Shown: in pieces, positions 1 through 7,418 of the stretch | Position numbering within the stretch: the first letter of the stretch is position 1 | Layout: each line of letters opens with the position of its first letter | Source: Flagellimonas pacifica | Lineage (GTDB): Bacteria > Bacteroidota > Bacteroidia > Flavobacteriales > Flavobacteriaceae | Reading direction: 5' to 3' | Assembly (NCBI RefSeq): GCF_900215465.1 | Contig: NZ_OBEH01000001.1 | Span: forward strand, 372,001-436,000 | Length of the DNA stretch: 64,000 nucleotides | The notes under the pieces: generated by a model | Told to the model about the DNA's origin: nothing | Seen by the model: the letters and a program-made list of their open reading frames with translations, nothing else | The model's database searches: none | Made by a program: the position numbers and the translations under genes

Positions 1-34
1 TTAATTATTTTCGCTTTACTAAAATTAGCGGGTG

Positions 35-42
35 CAAATATA
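35..42 (-). promoter_or_regulatory. Candidate -7 promoter box for a gene lying left of the window
   Basis: Read on the minus strand this is TATATTTG, matching the Bacteroidota -7 consensus TAnnTTTG. It lies in the 86-base gap after the DUF4199 gene and points out of the window, so its gene is not visible. No convincing -33 TTTG was found, so this rests on the -7 match alone. The rest of bases 1-86 shows no gene. Confidence 0.35.
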
Positions 43-86
43 CTGCTAAATCCTTAATGCACAAGTATTATTGGGGCATTTGAAAC

Positions 87-533
87 TTATTTTTTTAGAT
101 TATTGGAGGTTTTGAAAAGTTGCATAAAAGATAATGTTAAAACCAAGGTGGTGGTAAAACCCATAATTGCCACGGTAAAAAAAACGATGGCTTCAAAATT
201 ATGATAATCCTTTGCCCATACCTCAGAAAGTTCATCCAAGAAACCCGCATCCAGTTCGGTTGCATAAAATGCAAAGAAAATAGTGAACAACAAGGTAGCT
301 ACAAATCCGGTTGTAATACCTGCCATAAAACCCTTACCGTAACCAAAATCCTTTCCCAACCTTAACTTGAAATACTTGATAGTCTCATAGATTCCAAAAC
401 CAGTGATTACCCCATTGAACAAACTATAAAAAACATTGGTATGCTTTCCCATGAGGGACAAAATCAGGAAATAGGCTATAAGAACGGCACTGGTAACCAT
501 ACCAAAACGAATGGGCAAGGATAAATTTTTCAT
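87..533 (-). CDS. DUF4199 family membrane protein
   Basis: A 148-residue protein with four hydrophobic helices (about residues 9-28, 36-52, 68-90 and 115-138) and no signal peptidase site, so an integral inner-membrane protein. The pattern of a short N-terminus, four helices, a Gly-rich second pair (GYGKGFMAG) and a charged tail matches the Bacteroidota DUF4199 family, whose function is unknown. It is a single gene on the minus strand, divergent from the M16 peptidase pair. In this phylum DUF4199 genes are often found near envelope biogenesis or glycosyltransferase genes, but the next gene on that side is outside the window. Family assignment is by pattern; no role can be inferred. Confidence 0.75.
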   Translation of the reverse strand: MKNLSLPIRFGMVTSAVLIAYFLILSLMGKHTNVFYSLFNGVITGFGIYETIKYFKLRLGKDFGYGKGFMAGITTGFVATLLFTIFFAFYATELDAGFLDELSEVWAKDYHNFEAIVFFTVAIMGFTTTLVLTLSFMQLFKTSNNLKK

Positions 534-707
534 TTCGCTAAATTTATGGATGGATGTATAATTTACTGAATATTGACGAATTATGCTACAAATTCTTGTT
601 AAAGACTTACCTTGTAATCTCTAGATTTTTTAATTTTTGTCCCCATTTAATGTAACATCAATTCAAAAATTGACACTAATCCTATTTATTAAACCATTAC
701 AAAACAC

Positions 708-2036
708 ATGATCATGAAAAGATATTTGCTATCCATGCTTTTCATATGTGCAACGGGCTACTTTGCAAATGCCCAAGAAGTTGCTTTTGAAGAGTACAAT
801 CTGGACAATGGGCTCCACGTAATTCTACATCAGGACAATACTGCTCCGGTTGTAACAACAGCTGTTATGTACCATGTAGGTTCCAAAGATGAAGATCCAG
901 AAAAAACCGGTTTCGCCCATTTTTTTGAACATCTTTTGTTTGAGGGAACCAAGAATATTGAGCGCGGTGAATGGGACAAAATAGTCGCATCCAATGGCGG
1001 AAGTGGAAATGCAAACACCTTTCTGGACCGAACTTACTATTATGAAACATTTCCATCAAACAGTTTAGAAACTGGATTGTGGTTAGAGTCTGAAAGATTA
1101 CTTCACCCGATAATAGGCCAAGTTGGTGTAGATACCCAGAAAGAAGTTGTACAAGAAGAAAGAAGATTACGGGTTGACAACTCCCCTTATGGAGCTTTCT
1201 TTGAAGTATTACTTAAAAACTTATACAAAAAACATCCATATAGATGGGGTGTTATTGGCTCTTTGGATCATTTGGCCAGTGCAACTCTGGATGATTTTAA
1301 AAATTTCAATAAAACCTATTACGTACCTAACAATGCTGTTTTGGTAGTGGCCGGAGATATTGATGTCTCCAAAACAAAGAAAATGATCTCAGATTATTTT
1401 GGCCCAATACCTAGAGGAGCTGAAATAAATAGAACAAATGTGGTTGAAGATCCCATCAACAATACCATACAAACCACATATTATGATCCCAATATTCAAA
1501 TTCCCGCTATTTTATTGGCGTATAGAACTCCGGGGCAAGCCGAAAGAGATGCTTATGTAATAGACATGATCTCTACTTATTTAAGTGATGGAGAAAGCTC
1601 CAAACTATACAAGAAATTGGTTGATGAGAAAAAAATTGCCCTTCAGATATTTTCTGTCCCTATAAATGCCGAAGATTACAGTTCCTATGTTGTTGGAGGT
1701 CTTCCTGTGGGTGAAAATTCAATCAAGGATATCAAAAATGAGATTGATGCTGAAATATTGAAAATACAAACAGACCTTATCTCAGAAAAGGATTATCAGA
1801 AACTACAAAACAAATTCGAGAACAACTTTGTGAATGCCAATAGTAGTATAGCTGGAATTGCCAATTCTCTTGCTGAGAATTATATGTTGAGGGACAACAC
1901 CAATCTCATCAACACCCAAATTGACATATACCGCTCCATAACACGAGAAGAGATTAGGGAAGTTGCCAAAAAATACTTGAAGGTGAATCAAAGGGTGGAG
2001 TTAGAATATTTACCAGAACAAAAAGAAGCCAATTAA
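708..2036 (+). CDS. M16 family zinc metallopeptidase, catalytic subunit type
   Basis: A 442-residue exported protease subunit. It begins with a signal peptide ending near ANAQ, and an equally good start is the second ATG at 714. The inverted zinc motif HxxEH is present as HFFEH about residues 72-76, and the third ligand is probably a Glu in EVVQEERR about 75 residues on. These are the hallmarks of the M16 (pitrilysin/insulinase) family. The length fits an M16B half-enzyme of two domains. The stop is one base before the start of the next M16 gene, so the two are surely cotranscribed. By analogy with known M16B pairs, this subunit carries the metal site while the partner supplies the substrate-binding Arg/Tyr. 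Substrate unknown; probably periplasmic oligopeptides. Confidence 0.9.
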   Translation: MIMKRYLLSMLFICATGYFANAQEVAFEEYNLDNGLHVILHQDNTAPVVTTAVMYHVGSKDEDPEKTGFAHFFEHLLFEGTKNIERGEWDKIVASNGGSGNANTFLDRTYYYETFPSNSLETGLWLESERLLHPIIGQVGVDTQKEVVQEERRLRVDNSPYGAFFEVLLKNLYKKHPYRWGVIGSLDHLASATLDDFKNFNKTYYVPNNAVLVVAGDIDVSKTKKMISDYFGPIPRGAEINRTNVVEDPINNTIQTTYYDPNIQIPAILLAYRTPGQAERDAYVIDMISTYLSDGESSKLYKKLVDEKKIALQIFSVPINAEDYSSYVVGGLPVGENSIKDIKNEIDAEILKIQTDLISEKDYQKLQNKFENNFVNANSSIAGIANSLAENYMLRDNTNLINTQIDIYRSITREEIREVAKKYLKVNQRVELEYLPEQKEAN

Positions 2037-2037
2037 G

Positions 2038-4110
2038 ATGAAAAAGTATATCATTTTTTCCGTTCTGTCAATCTTTATGGCAGTATCACATGCCCAAATA
2101 GATAGAAGCAAACAACCCAAACCTGGACCTGCTCCAGAAATCAATCTACAGGAGCCAGCTCGTTTTGAATTAAACAATGGCCTTAAGGTCATGGTAGTAG
2201 AAAATCACAAATTGCCCAGGGTTTCCATGCAGCTATCCATTGATAACCCTCCCGTTTTGCAGGGCAATAAAGCAGGTGTAACAGATTTGACCTCAAGTCT
2301 TCTGGGAAAAGGGTCCAAATCCATTTCCAAAGATGATTTTTATGAAGAAGTGGATTTTTTAGGCGCTTCCATAAACGTAAGTGACCAAAGTGCCTCAGCA
2401 AACTGTCTTTCTAAATATTTTCCAAGGATTTTGGAACTAATGGCAGATGCTGCCTTAAATCCAAATTTCACCCAGGAAGAGTTCAACAAAGAAAAAGACC
2501 GGATAATTACTGGAATAAAATCTGAAGAAAAAGATGTTTCTGCCATTGCAAATAGAGTACAATTGGCATTGGCCTATGGAAAAAATCATCCATATGGCGA
2601 GATTACAACCGAAGAAACCGTAAACAATGTAACCCTAGCTGATGTAGAAAAACATTACAGAGACTATTTTGTTCCTGCCAATGCTTACTTGGTTATTATT
2701 GGTGATATAGAACTGGAAAACGTAAAAGAGCTGGTCACAACTCATTTTACTCCATGGTCAAAAGCTGCGCCACCATCTTTTAGTTATTCAAAACCAACTG
2801 ACGCCCAGTATAACCAAATCAATTTTATTGATGTACCCAATGCTGTACAATCCGAAGTTGCTGTTCAGAACATTACTGAACTTAAGATGAAAGATGAAGA
2901 TTATCTGGATGCTCTCTTGGCCAATAGAATATTAGGTGGAGGTTCACAAGCAAGACTGTTTAAAAACCTTAGAGAGGACAAAGGATATACTTATGGGTCA
3001 TATTCTGGAATCCGTGCCAACAAGTATAGTCCTATGCGGTTCAATGCGTATGCACAGGTTAGAAATGCAGTAACGGACAGTTCCGTTGTTCAAATTTTGG
3101 ATGAAATCAACAAAATTGTCCATGAACCCGTCACCGAAGAAGAGCTTACCAATGCCAAAGCCAAGTATGCAGGTAGTTTTGTAATGGCTCTTGAAAACCC
3201 TTCTACCATTGCCAATTATGCCTTGAACATAGAAACAGAAGATTTACCCAAGGATTTTTACAAAACCTATTTGGAACGAATAGAGGCCATCACGGCAGAA
3301 GATGTTCAAAAAGCTGCCCAAAAGCATTTTTCAACTAAAAATGCTAGAGTGATAGTTACTGGAAAGGGAAGTGAAGTCTTGGAGAATTTGGAAAAAGTTG
3401 ACTTCAATGGCAAAAACATTCCTGTCCTATTTTATGACAAGTATGCAAGTAAAACGGAAAAACCAGATTACAGCGCTGCAATACCTGAAGGCATCACGGT
3501 TGAAAGCATTCTAAAAAAATATATAGAAGCAATTGGGGGTAAGGAAAAACTTGAAGGAGTAGAGTCTTATGCCATGATTGCCGAAGCTGAAATGCAAGGT
3601 GCCAAATTGGAATTGGAGATGAAAAAAACTACCAAAGACCAGTTTATGCAAGATGTAAAGGTGATGGGCAATTCCATGCAAAAACAAGTTTTAGATGGCG
3701 ATAACGGTTACGTGGTCTCTCAAGGACAACGTAAGGACCTTACTGAAGAGGAAATCACAAAAATAAAGGAAGAATCTGCAGCATTTCCGGAACTGAACTA
3801 TTTAGTTGCGGGTGGAATTACTTTAGAAGGTGTTGAAACTGTTGGTAATAAAAAAGCCTATAAACTCAAAATCACGGATAGCAAGTCATCTTTTTATGAT
3901 ATTGAAACTGGACTTAAACTTCAAGTGATAAATCTTGAAAAAGTACAGGGGCAACAAATGACAAATACTTTGGAATTTGACGATTACCAAGAAGTATCAG
4001 GAATAAAATTTCCATTTAAGCTCACCCAAACCATGGGGCCACAAAACCTAGAATTTATTGTTAAAGATATCAAGGTCAATGAAGGAGTAAGCCCTTCAGA
4101 TTTTGAATAA
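2038..4110 (+). CDS. M16 family non-catalytic subunit fused to a C-terminal lipoprotein-sorting-like domain
   Basis: A 690-residue exported protein with a signal peptide (cleavage near SHAQ). Residues about 40-460 have the two-domain M16 fold, but the HxxEH zinc motif is missing: the equivalent stretch reads VTDLTSSLLGKG. The second domain keeps the RLFKNLREDKGYTYG motif whose Arg and Tyr bind substrate in the inactive subunit of M16B heterodimers. Residues about 480-690 form an extra domain with alternating beta strands, resembling the LolA/outer-membrane lipoprotein-sorting type regions often fused to such peptidases in Bacteroidota. It follows the catalytic subunit by one base and ends at a strong terminator. 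Inferred role: the partner half of a periplasmic or outer-membrane peptidase complex. The extra domain's ligand is unknown. Confidence 0.85.
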   Translation: MKKYIIFSVLSIFMAVSHAQIDRSKQPKPGPAPEINLQEPARFELNNGLKVMVVENHKLPRVSMQLSIDNPPVLQGNKAGVTDLTSSLLGKGSKSISKDDFYEEVDFLGASINVSDQSASANCLSKYFPRILELMADAALNPNFTQEEFNKEKDRIITGIKSEEKDVSAIANRVQLALAYGKNHPYGEITTEETVNNVTLADVEKHYRDYFVPANAYLVIIGDIELENVKELVTTHFTPWSKAAPPSFSYSKPTDAQYNQINFIDVPNAVQSEVAVQNITELKMKDEDYLDALLANRILGGGSQARLFKNLREDKGYTYGSYSGIRANKYSPMRFNAYAQVRNAVTDSSVVQILDEINKIVHEPVTEEELTNAKAKYAGSFVMALENPSTIANYALNIETEDLPKDFYKTYLERIEAITAEDVQKAAQKHFSTKNARVIVTGKGSEVLENLEKVDFNGKNIPVLFYDKYASKTEKPDYSAAIPEGITVESILKKYIEAIGGKEKLEGVESYAMIAEAEMQGAKLELEMKKTTKDQFMQDVKVMGNSMQKQVLDGDNGYVVSQGQRKDLTEEEITKIKEESAAFPELNYLVAGGITLEGVETVGNKKAYKLKITDSKSSFYDIETGLKLQVINLEKVQGQQMTNTLEFDDYQEVSGIKFPFKLTQTMGPQNLEFIVKDIKVNEGVSPSDFE

Positions 4111-4116
4111 CTTTCA

Positions 4117-5022
4117 TCAACTTTTATTTAAAGACGCCCTTTGAGGCGTCTTTTTTTTGTTGACCATATACACCCCAAAAAGTATCACCAAAGCGGCAAT
4201 AAATTGCCATAGTGTGAATTTTTCTCCATCCACCAAACCCCAAAAAATACCAACTATTGGAATCAAATAGGTGACTGATACAGAAAAAACCGCGGTAGAA
4301 ATCTGAATCAATCTATTGAACATAATCTTGGCCACACAGGTACTGATTATACATAAGGCAGCAATATATCCCAGAGAAGTTAAAAAATGCGGCCCGGCTA
4401 CAACCTCCCTATCCAAAAATCCAGAAAATAGGAGAACAATTGTTCCAGGGATTAATATTACAGCAAAATTTCCAACCGCAATCCCCATTGGCGAAACGTT
4501 TTGCAATTTACTTTTTATGATATTGGCGTTGCATGCATAGCATATTGTAGCAACAATGACAAACCCAGCATACCAATAATTCTGATCAGGATTTACCGTT
4601 GTACCAAAGAAAATTAGAAATGCCGCTCCTATCAAACCAATAACAACACCCAAAAGTTGATTCCGGTTAAACCCTACACCAAACGCAAACAATCCAATAA
4701 ACAAAGTAAAGAGCGGCACCAAGGAATTTAAAATGGAAGCTATACTACTATCAATTTCCGTTTCGGCAAAAGCAAACAAAAACATAGGTATAAAACTCCC
4801 AATGATACCGGAAACCCCAACCCAAAACCATTCCTTTTTGGATATGGTCTTCATAGATTTAAATCCAACAACAAACAAAAAAAAGGTAGACAATACAGCC
4901 CGAATGGCACCTAGCTGAATAGGGCTAAAACCTCGTAACCCCTTTTTAATCAAAATATAGGATGTACCCCATATTATGGAAAGCGTTATTAAGTAAACCC
5001 ATTTTTTGTTATGCCCCTGCAA
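4117..5022 (-). CDS. EamA/DMT superfamily transporter
   Basis: A 301-residue protein with about ten hydrophobic helices arranged as two EamA repeats (about residues 8-137 and 150-288). Each opens with the typical motif of the drug/metabolite transporter superfamily: WGTSYILIKKGLRGFSP near the N-terminus, then PIVGIFWGLVDGE near the end. It is an inner-membrane exporter or permease; the cargo cannot be told from sequence, and members move amino acids, nucleosides or other metabolites. It is monocistronic, convergent with the M16 pair and divergent from the small Cys protein at 5094. The C-terminal tail (KKKTPQRASLNKS) is encoded across the opposing gene's terminator hairpin, which fits a non-essential cytoplasmic tail. 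Confidence 0.85.
   Translation of the reverse strand: MQGHNKKWVYLITLSIIWGTSYILIKKGLRGFSPIQLGAIRAVLSTFFLFVVGFKSMKTISKKEWFWVGVSGIIGSFIPMFLFAFAETEIDSSIASILNSLVPLFTLFIGLFAFGVGFNRNQLLGVVIGLIGAAFLIFFGTTVNPDQNYWYAGFVIVATICYACNANIIKSKLQNVSPMGIAVGNFAVILIPGTIVLLFSGFLDREVVAGPHFLTSLGYIAALCIISTCVAKIMFNRLIQISTAVFSVSVTYLIPIVGIFWGLVDGEKFTLWQFIAALVILFGVYMVNKKKTPQRASLNKS
4131..4158 (+). terminator. Rho-independent terminator after the M16 pair, inside the 3' end of the convergent gene
   Basis: AAGACGCC (4131-4138) pairs with GGCGTCTT (4145-4152) around a six-base loop and is followed by a run of Ts to 4158. It starts 20 bases after the M16 stop codon. The whole hairpin lies within the last codons of the convergent EamA gene (stop at 4117), so these bases both terminate one gene and encode the tail of the other. 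Confidence 0.85.
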
Positions 5023-5054
5023 AACTCAATTTTAAGATGCAAAAGTGCGCCTTA

Positions 5055-5089
5055 TTTGAGACTTTTTATCATTATATGGTTTAATTTTG
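5055..5089 (+). promoter_or_regulatory. Candidate promoter of the copper-locus forward genes
   Basis: TTTG at 5055-5058 and TAATTTTG at 5082-5089 match the Bacteroidota -33 and -7 elements (TTTG, TAnnTTTG) with a 23-base spacer. Transcription would begin near 5096, at or just after the TTG start proposed for the next gene. The message would then be nearly leaderless, or initiation is from a later codon. Confidence 0.45.
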
Positions 5090-5093
5090 CACT

Positions 5094-5483
5094 TTGAAAG
5101 TTTTCTGGTTGAAACATTCCATTGTACACGGATTTGTATTGCTCTACTTAATAGCCATGGTGCGTCCAATTGCCCCTGTCATTGAGTACGTTATCAATGA
5201 AGATTATATAGCAGAGTTTCTTTGTATCAATAAAGACAAGATAGAACTGCAATGTAATGGAAAGTGTTATCTGATGCAGCGTCTTTCAGAACAAAATGAA
5301 GAAAAGGGGAAAAATCTTCCCAAAATAACCTTAGAAGAGTACCCCATTGGTTTTATAGAAATTACTTCTTGCTCCTCCGGAAGTAGAACCGACCATTCTT
5401 TACAGCACATTTTTGGTTATTACAACCATTACAACTATTTGTTCTTTACCAGTAGTTTCCACCCTCCAAGTATTTTTTCCTAA
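5094..5483 (+). CDS. Small membrane-anchored Cys protein, copy A (putative metal-binding)
   Basis: A 129-residue protein not assigned to a named family. It has one N-terminal hydrophobic helix (about residues 11-30) and then a periplasmic-type domain with Cys44, Cys54 and Cys58 in the motif CINKDKIELQCNGKCYL. This C-x9-C-x3-C core is shared with the protein encoded at 9599-9991 (CENTDKPELKCEGKCML). Both proteins also end in an aromatic/His-rich tail with a His-Pro-Pro-like motif (HPPSIFS here). The start is TTG; the next in-frame ATG at 5157 would delete the helix. It heads a forward set with the Met-rich outer-membrane protein and the PepSY protein. From Cys spacing and context, a thiol copper-binding or redox role is inferred. 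The protein is seen; the function is inference. Confidence 0.7.
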   Translation: MKVFWLKHSIVHGFVLLYLIAMVRPIAPVIEYVINEDYIAEFLCINKDKIELQCNGKCYLMQRLSEQNEEKGKNLPKITLEEYPIGFIEITSCSSGSRTDHSLQHIFGYYNHYNYLFFTSSFHPPSIFS

Positions 5484-5553
5484 CTATTCCCTAAATCAAC
5501 ATTTATTTAAAGGCTATAGAAATATTGCCTAAAACTTCAATTGCAAAAACCGA

Positions 5554-6573
5554 ATGAAAATATATATATCGGTCATTCTTATGATGGCCACAATTACATT
5601 TTATGCACAAGAAACAAATGATCAATATCAAAAATGGTCAGCCGGAAGGCCTGATGGCCATGCCCCAATCTCTGTAATGGGAGATCATATGCATGGCAAG
5701 GGAGAATGGATGTTCTCCTACCGATACATGCACATGAATATGGGAGATCTTAAATTGGGAAGTGATGATACCACAACCGACAGTGCTTTGAACAATTATA
5801 TGGTAACCCCAACCAATATGCCCATGAACATGCATATGTTAGGTGCCATGTTTGCTCCAAGTGATAAAATCACCCTAATGGTAATGTTCAATTATTTATC
5901 TATGGAGATGGAACACCTTACCAGAATGGGAGGAGCTTTTACAACAGAGGTTAGTGGCTTTGGAGATGTCAATCTTGCATTACTCTATAAATTTTTCAAC
6001 AAAAACCAACAAACCCTTCATGGACAATTAGGGTTTTCTATTCCAACCGGAAGTATTACGGAAAGTGATGTTACCCCGGCTTCTACACCAAATGAAACGG
6101 AATTGCCCTATCCTATGCAATTGGGCAGCGGTACTTTTGACCCTAATCTGGCATTGACCTATTTGGGTCAGAACGCCTCCATTTCTTGGGGAAGTCAGGT
6201 AAAAGGTGTTTTCCGTATTGGAGAAAATGACCGTGAATTCCGTTATGGAAACCGATATAACCTCAATAATTGGCTTGCCATAAAAGTAGCTGACTGGTTA
6301 AGTTTTTCGGCACGACTTGAAGGTTTGATCATTGGGGAAATTGAGGGAACAGATCCTAACCTAAATCCAATGATGGTTATTACTGCCGATACTACCAATT
6401 CTGGAGGAACTTTTATGAACGGTGGTGTTGGGTGCAATATATATTTACCCACAGGCGCCTTAAAAAATCTTAGATTTGGTTTTGAACTTGCTGCACCTTT
6501 ATATCAAGACCTGAATGGCTTACAGCTTAAAAACAAGGAGACCCTGACCTTTGGTGCTCAATATGCATTCTAA
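5554..6573 (+). CDS. Met/His-rich outer-membrane beta-barrel protein
   Basis: A 339-residue exported protein with a signal peptide (cleavage near TFYAQE). Residues about 40-135 are strikingly rich in Met and His, e.g. GDHMHGKGEWMFSYRYMHMN and PTNMPMNMHMLGAMF. The rest has alternating amphipathic strands, and the C-terminus ends in AQYAF, as expected of an outer-membrane barrel. It resembles Bacteroidota proteins annotated as transporter/MetA-pathway-of-phenol-degradation barrels found near copper genes. Thioether- and imidazole-rich surfaces suit Cu(I)/Cu(II). It lies 70 bases after the small Cys protein and 45 bases before the PepSY gene, with a 9-bp hairpin in the second gap. Inferred role: copper binding or passage at the outer membrane. 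Confidence 0.75.
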   Translation: MKIYISVILMMATITFYAQETNDQYQKWSAGRPDGHAPISVMGDHMHGKGEWMFSYRYMHMNMGDLKLGSDDTTTDSALNNYMVTPTNMPMNMHMLGAMFAPSDKITLMVMFNYLSMEMEHLTRMGGAFTTEVSGFGDVNLALLYKFFNKNQQTLHGQLGFSIPTGSITESDVTPASTPNETELPYPMQLGSGTFDPNLALTYLGQNASISWGSQVKGVFRIGENDREFRYGNRYNLNNWLAIKVADWLSFSARLEGLIIGEIEGTDPNLNPMMVITADTTNSGGTFMNGGVGCNIYLPTGALKNLRFGFELAAPLYQDLNGLQLKNKETLTFGAQYAF

Positions 6574-6582
6574 ATTTTAAAT

Positions 6583-6605
6583 CCTGGGACGTTTACCGTC
6601 CCAGG
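6583..6605 (+). other. Perfect 9-bp stem-loop between the Met-rich barrel gene and the PepSY gene
   Basis: CCTGGGACG (6583-6591) is the exact reverse complement of CGTCCCAGG (6597-6605), with loop TTTAC. It starts ten bases after the barrel gene's stop and ends 13 bases before the PepSY start. It is not followed by a T-run, so it looks less like a full terminator than an mRNA-end or attenuating hairpin. Confidence 0.6.
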
Positions 6606-6618
6606 TCAATTCAACTTT

Positions 6619-7362
6619 ATGACCAAGAGAAAATTTATACAACTTAATCGAAAATGGCATCGGTACTTGGGGGCTGTTTTGGGTATTCAATTTTTATTGT
6701 GGACGCTGGGGGGATTATACTTCAGTTGGACCAATATTGACGAGATCAGAGGAGATAATTTAAAGCAATCTAAACCGTCCCTTTCCATTTCGGATGATTT
6801 TGTTTCGCCGAGTACTTTTTTGAATACTGGGTTTACTTCGGAAGACAACGTTCAATCATTGGAATTGACCACTATTCTAACTAATCCTATTTATAGGGTT
6901 GTATTAAAAACAACCGATGGGGTAAAAGTTAAGCTTTATAATGCCAAAACAGGCAAGCAAAGATTACCTCTAACAGAAGATGAGGCTGTTCAAATAGCAA
7001 AAGAAGGCTTAAAAATTAGCGCTAACCTAACGAACGTAGAATACTTGACCGAAACTGGAAAGCATCATGAATATAGAGGGAGACCCCTGCCCGCCTATGC
7101 CATTACTTTTGCAAAACCAGCAAATACCACAATTTATGTTTCTCCAGAACATGGAAACATTCAAACATTTAGAAGTAATAAATGGCGAGTTTTTGATTTC
7201 TTTTGGATGCTGCACACCATGGATTATGAAGGCAGGGATGATTTCAACAATCTATTGTTAAGAGCTTTTGCCTTTTTTGGGCTTTTTACAATTTTTTCAG
7301 GTTTCAGTCTATTCATAATCACCTCAAAAACAATTCAAAAAAGTTTCTTTAGAAAAAAATGA
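6619..7362 (+). CDS. PepSY-domain membrane protein
   Basis: A 247-residue inner-membrane protein. Helix 1 (about residues 18-37) contains the family motif NRKWHRYLG. A periplasmic PepSY-type domain follows (about residues 105-180, including EDEAVQIAKEG). The last helix is about residues 213-237, preceded by FFWMLHTMDYEGRDDF. PepSY-TM proteins include siderophore/metal reductases (FoxB, PiuB types) that use His-ligated haem. The His in WHRYLG and the one in MLHTM are placed as expected, but this protein has only two helices. Between the Met-rich barrel and the OprC-like receptor, a copper reduction or periplasmic accessory role is inferred, not shown. Confidence 0.75.
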   Translation: MTKRKFIQLNRKWHRYLGAVLGIQFLLWTLGGLYFSWTNIDEIRGDNLKQSKPSLSISDDFVSPSTFLNTGFTSEDNVQSLELTTILTNPIYRVVLKTTDGVKVKLYNAKTGKQRLPLTEDEAVQIAKEGLKISANLTNVEYLTETGKHHEYRGRPLPAYAITFAKPANTTIYVSPEHGNIQTFRSNKWRVFDFFWMLHTMDYEGRDDFNNLLLRAFAFFGLFTIFSGFSLFIITSKTIQKSFFRKK

Positions 7363-7398
7363 AATAAAAAGGGCAGGTTATCTCTTACATACCTGCCC
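7363..7398 (-). terminator. Terminator of the OprC-like receptor gene
   Basis: GGGCAGGT (7371-7378) pairs with ACCTGCCC (7391-7398) over a 12-base loop. On the minus strand it is followed by a T-rich tract (complement of the A-rich bases 7363-7370). It sits between convergent genes and serves the minus-strand receptor; the plus-strand gene may share it. Confidence 0.75.
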
Positions 7399-7418
7399 AA
7401 GTTTCATCAACTATAATC

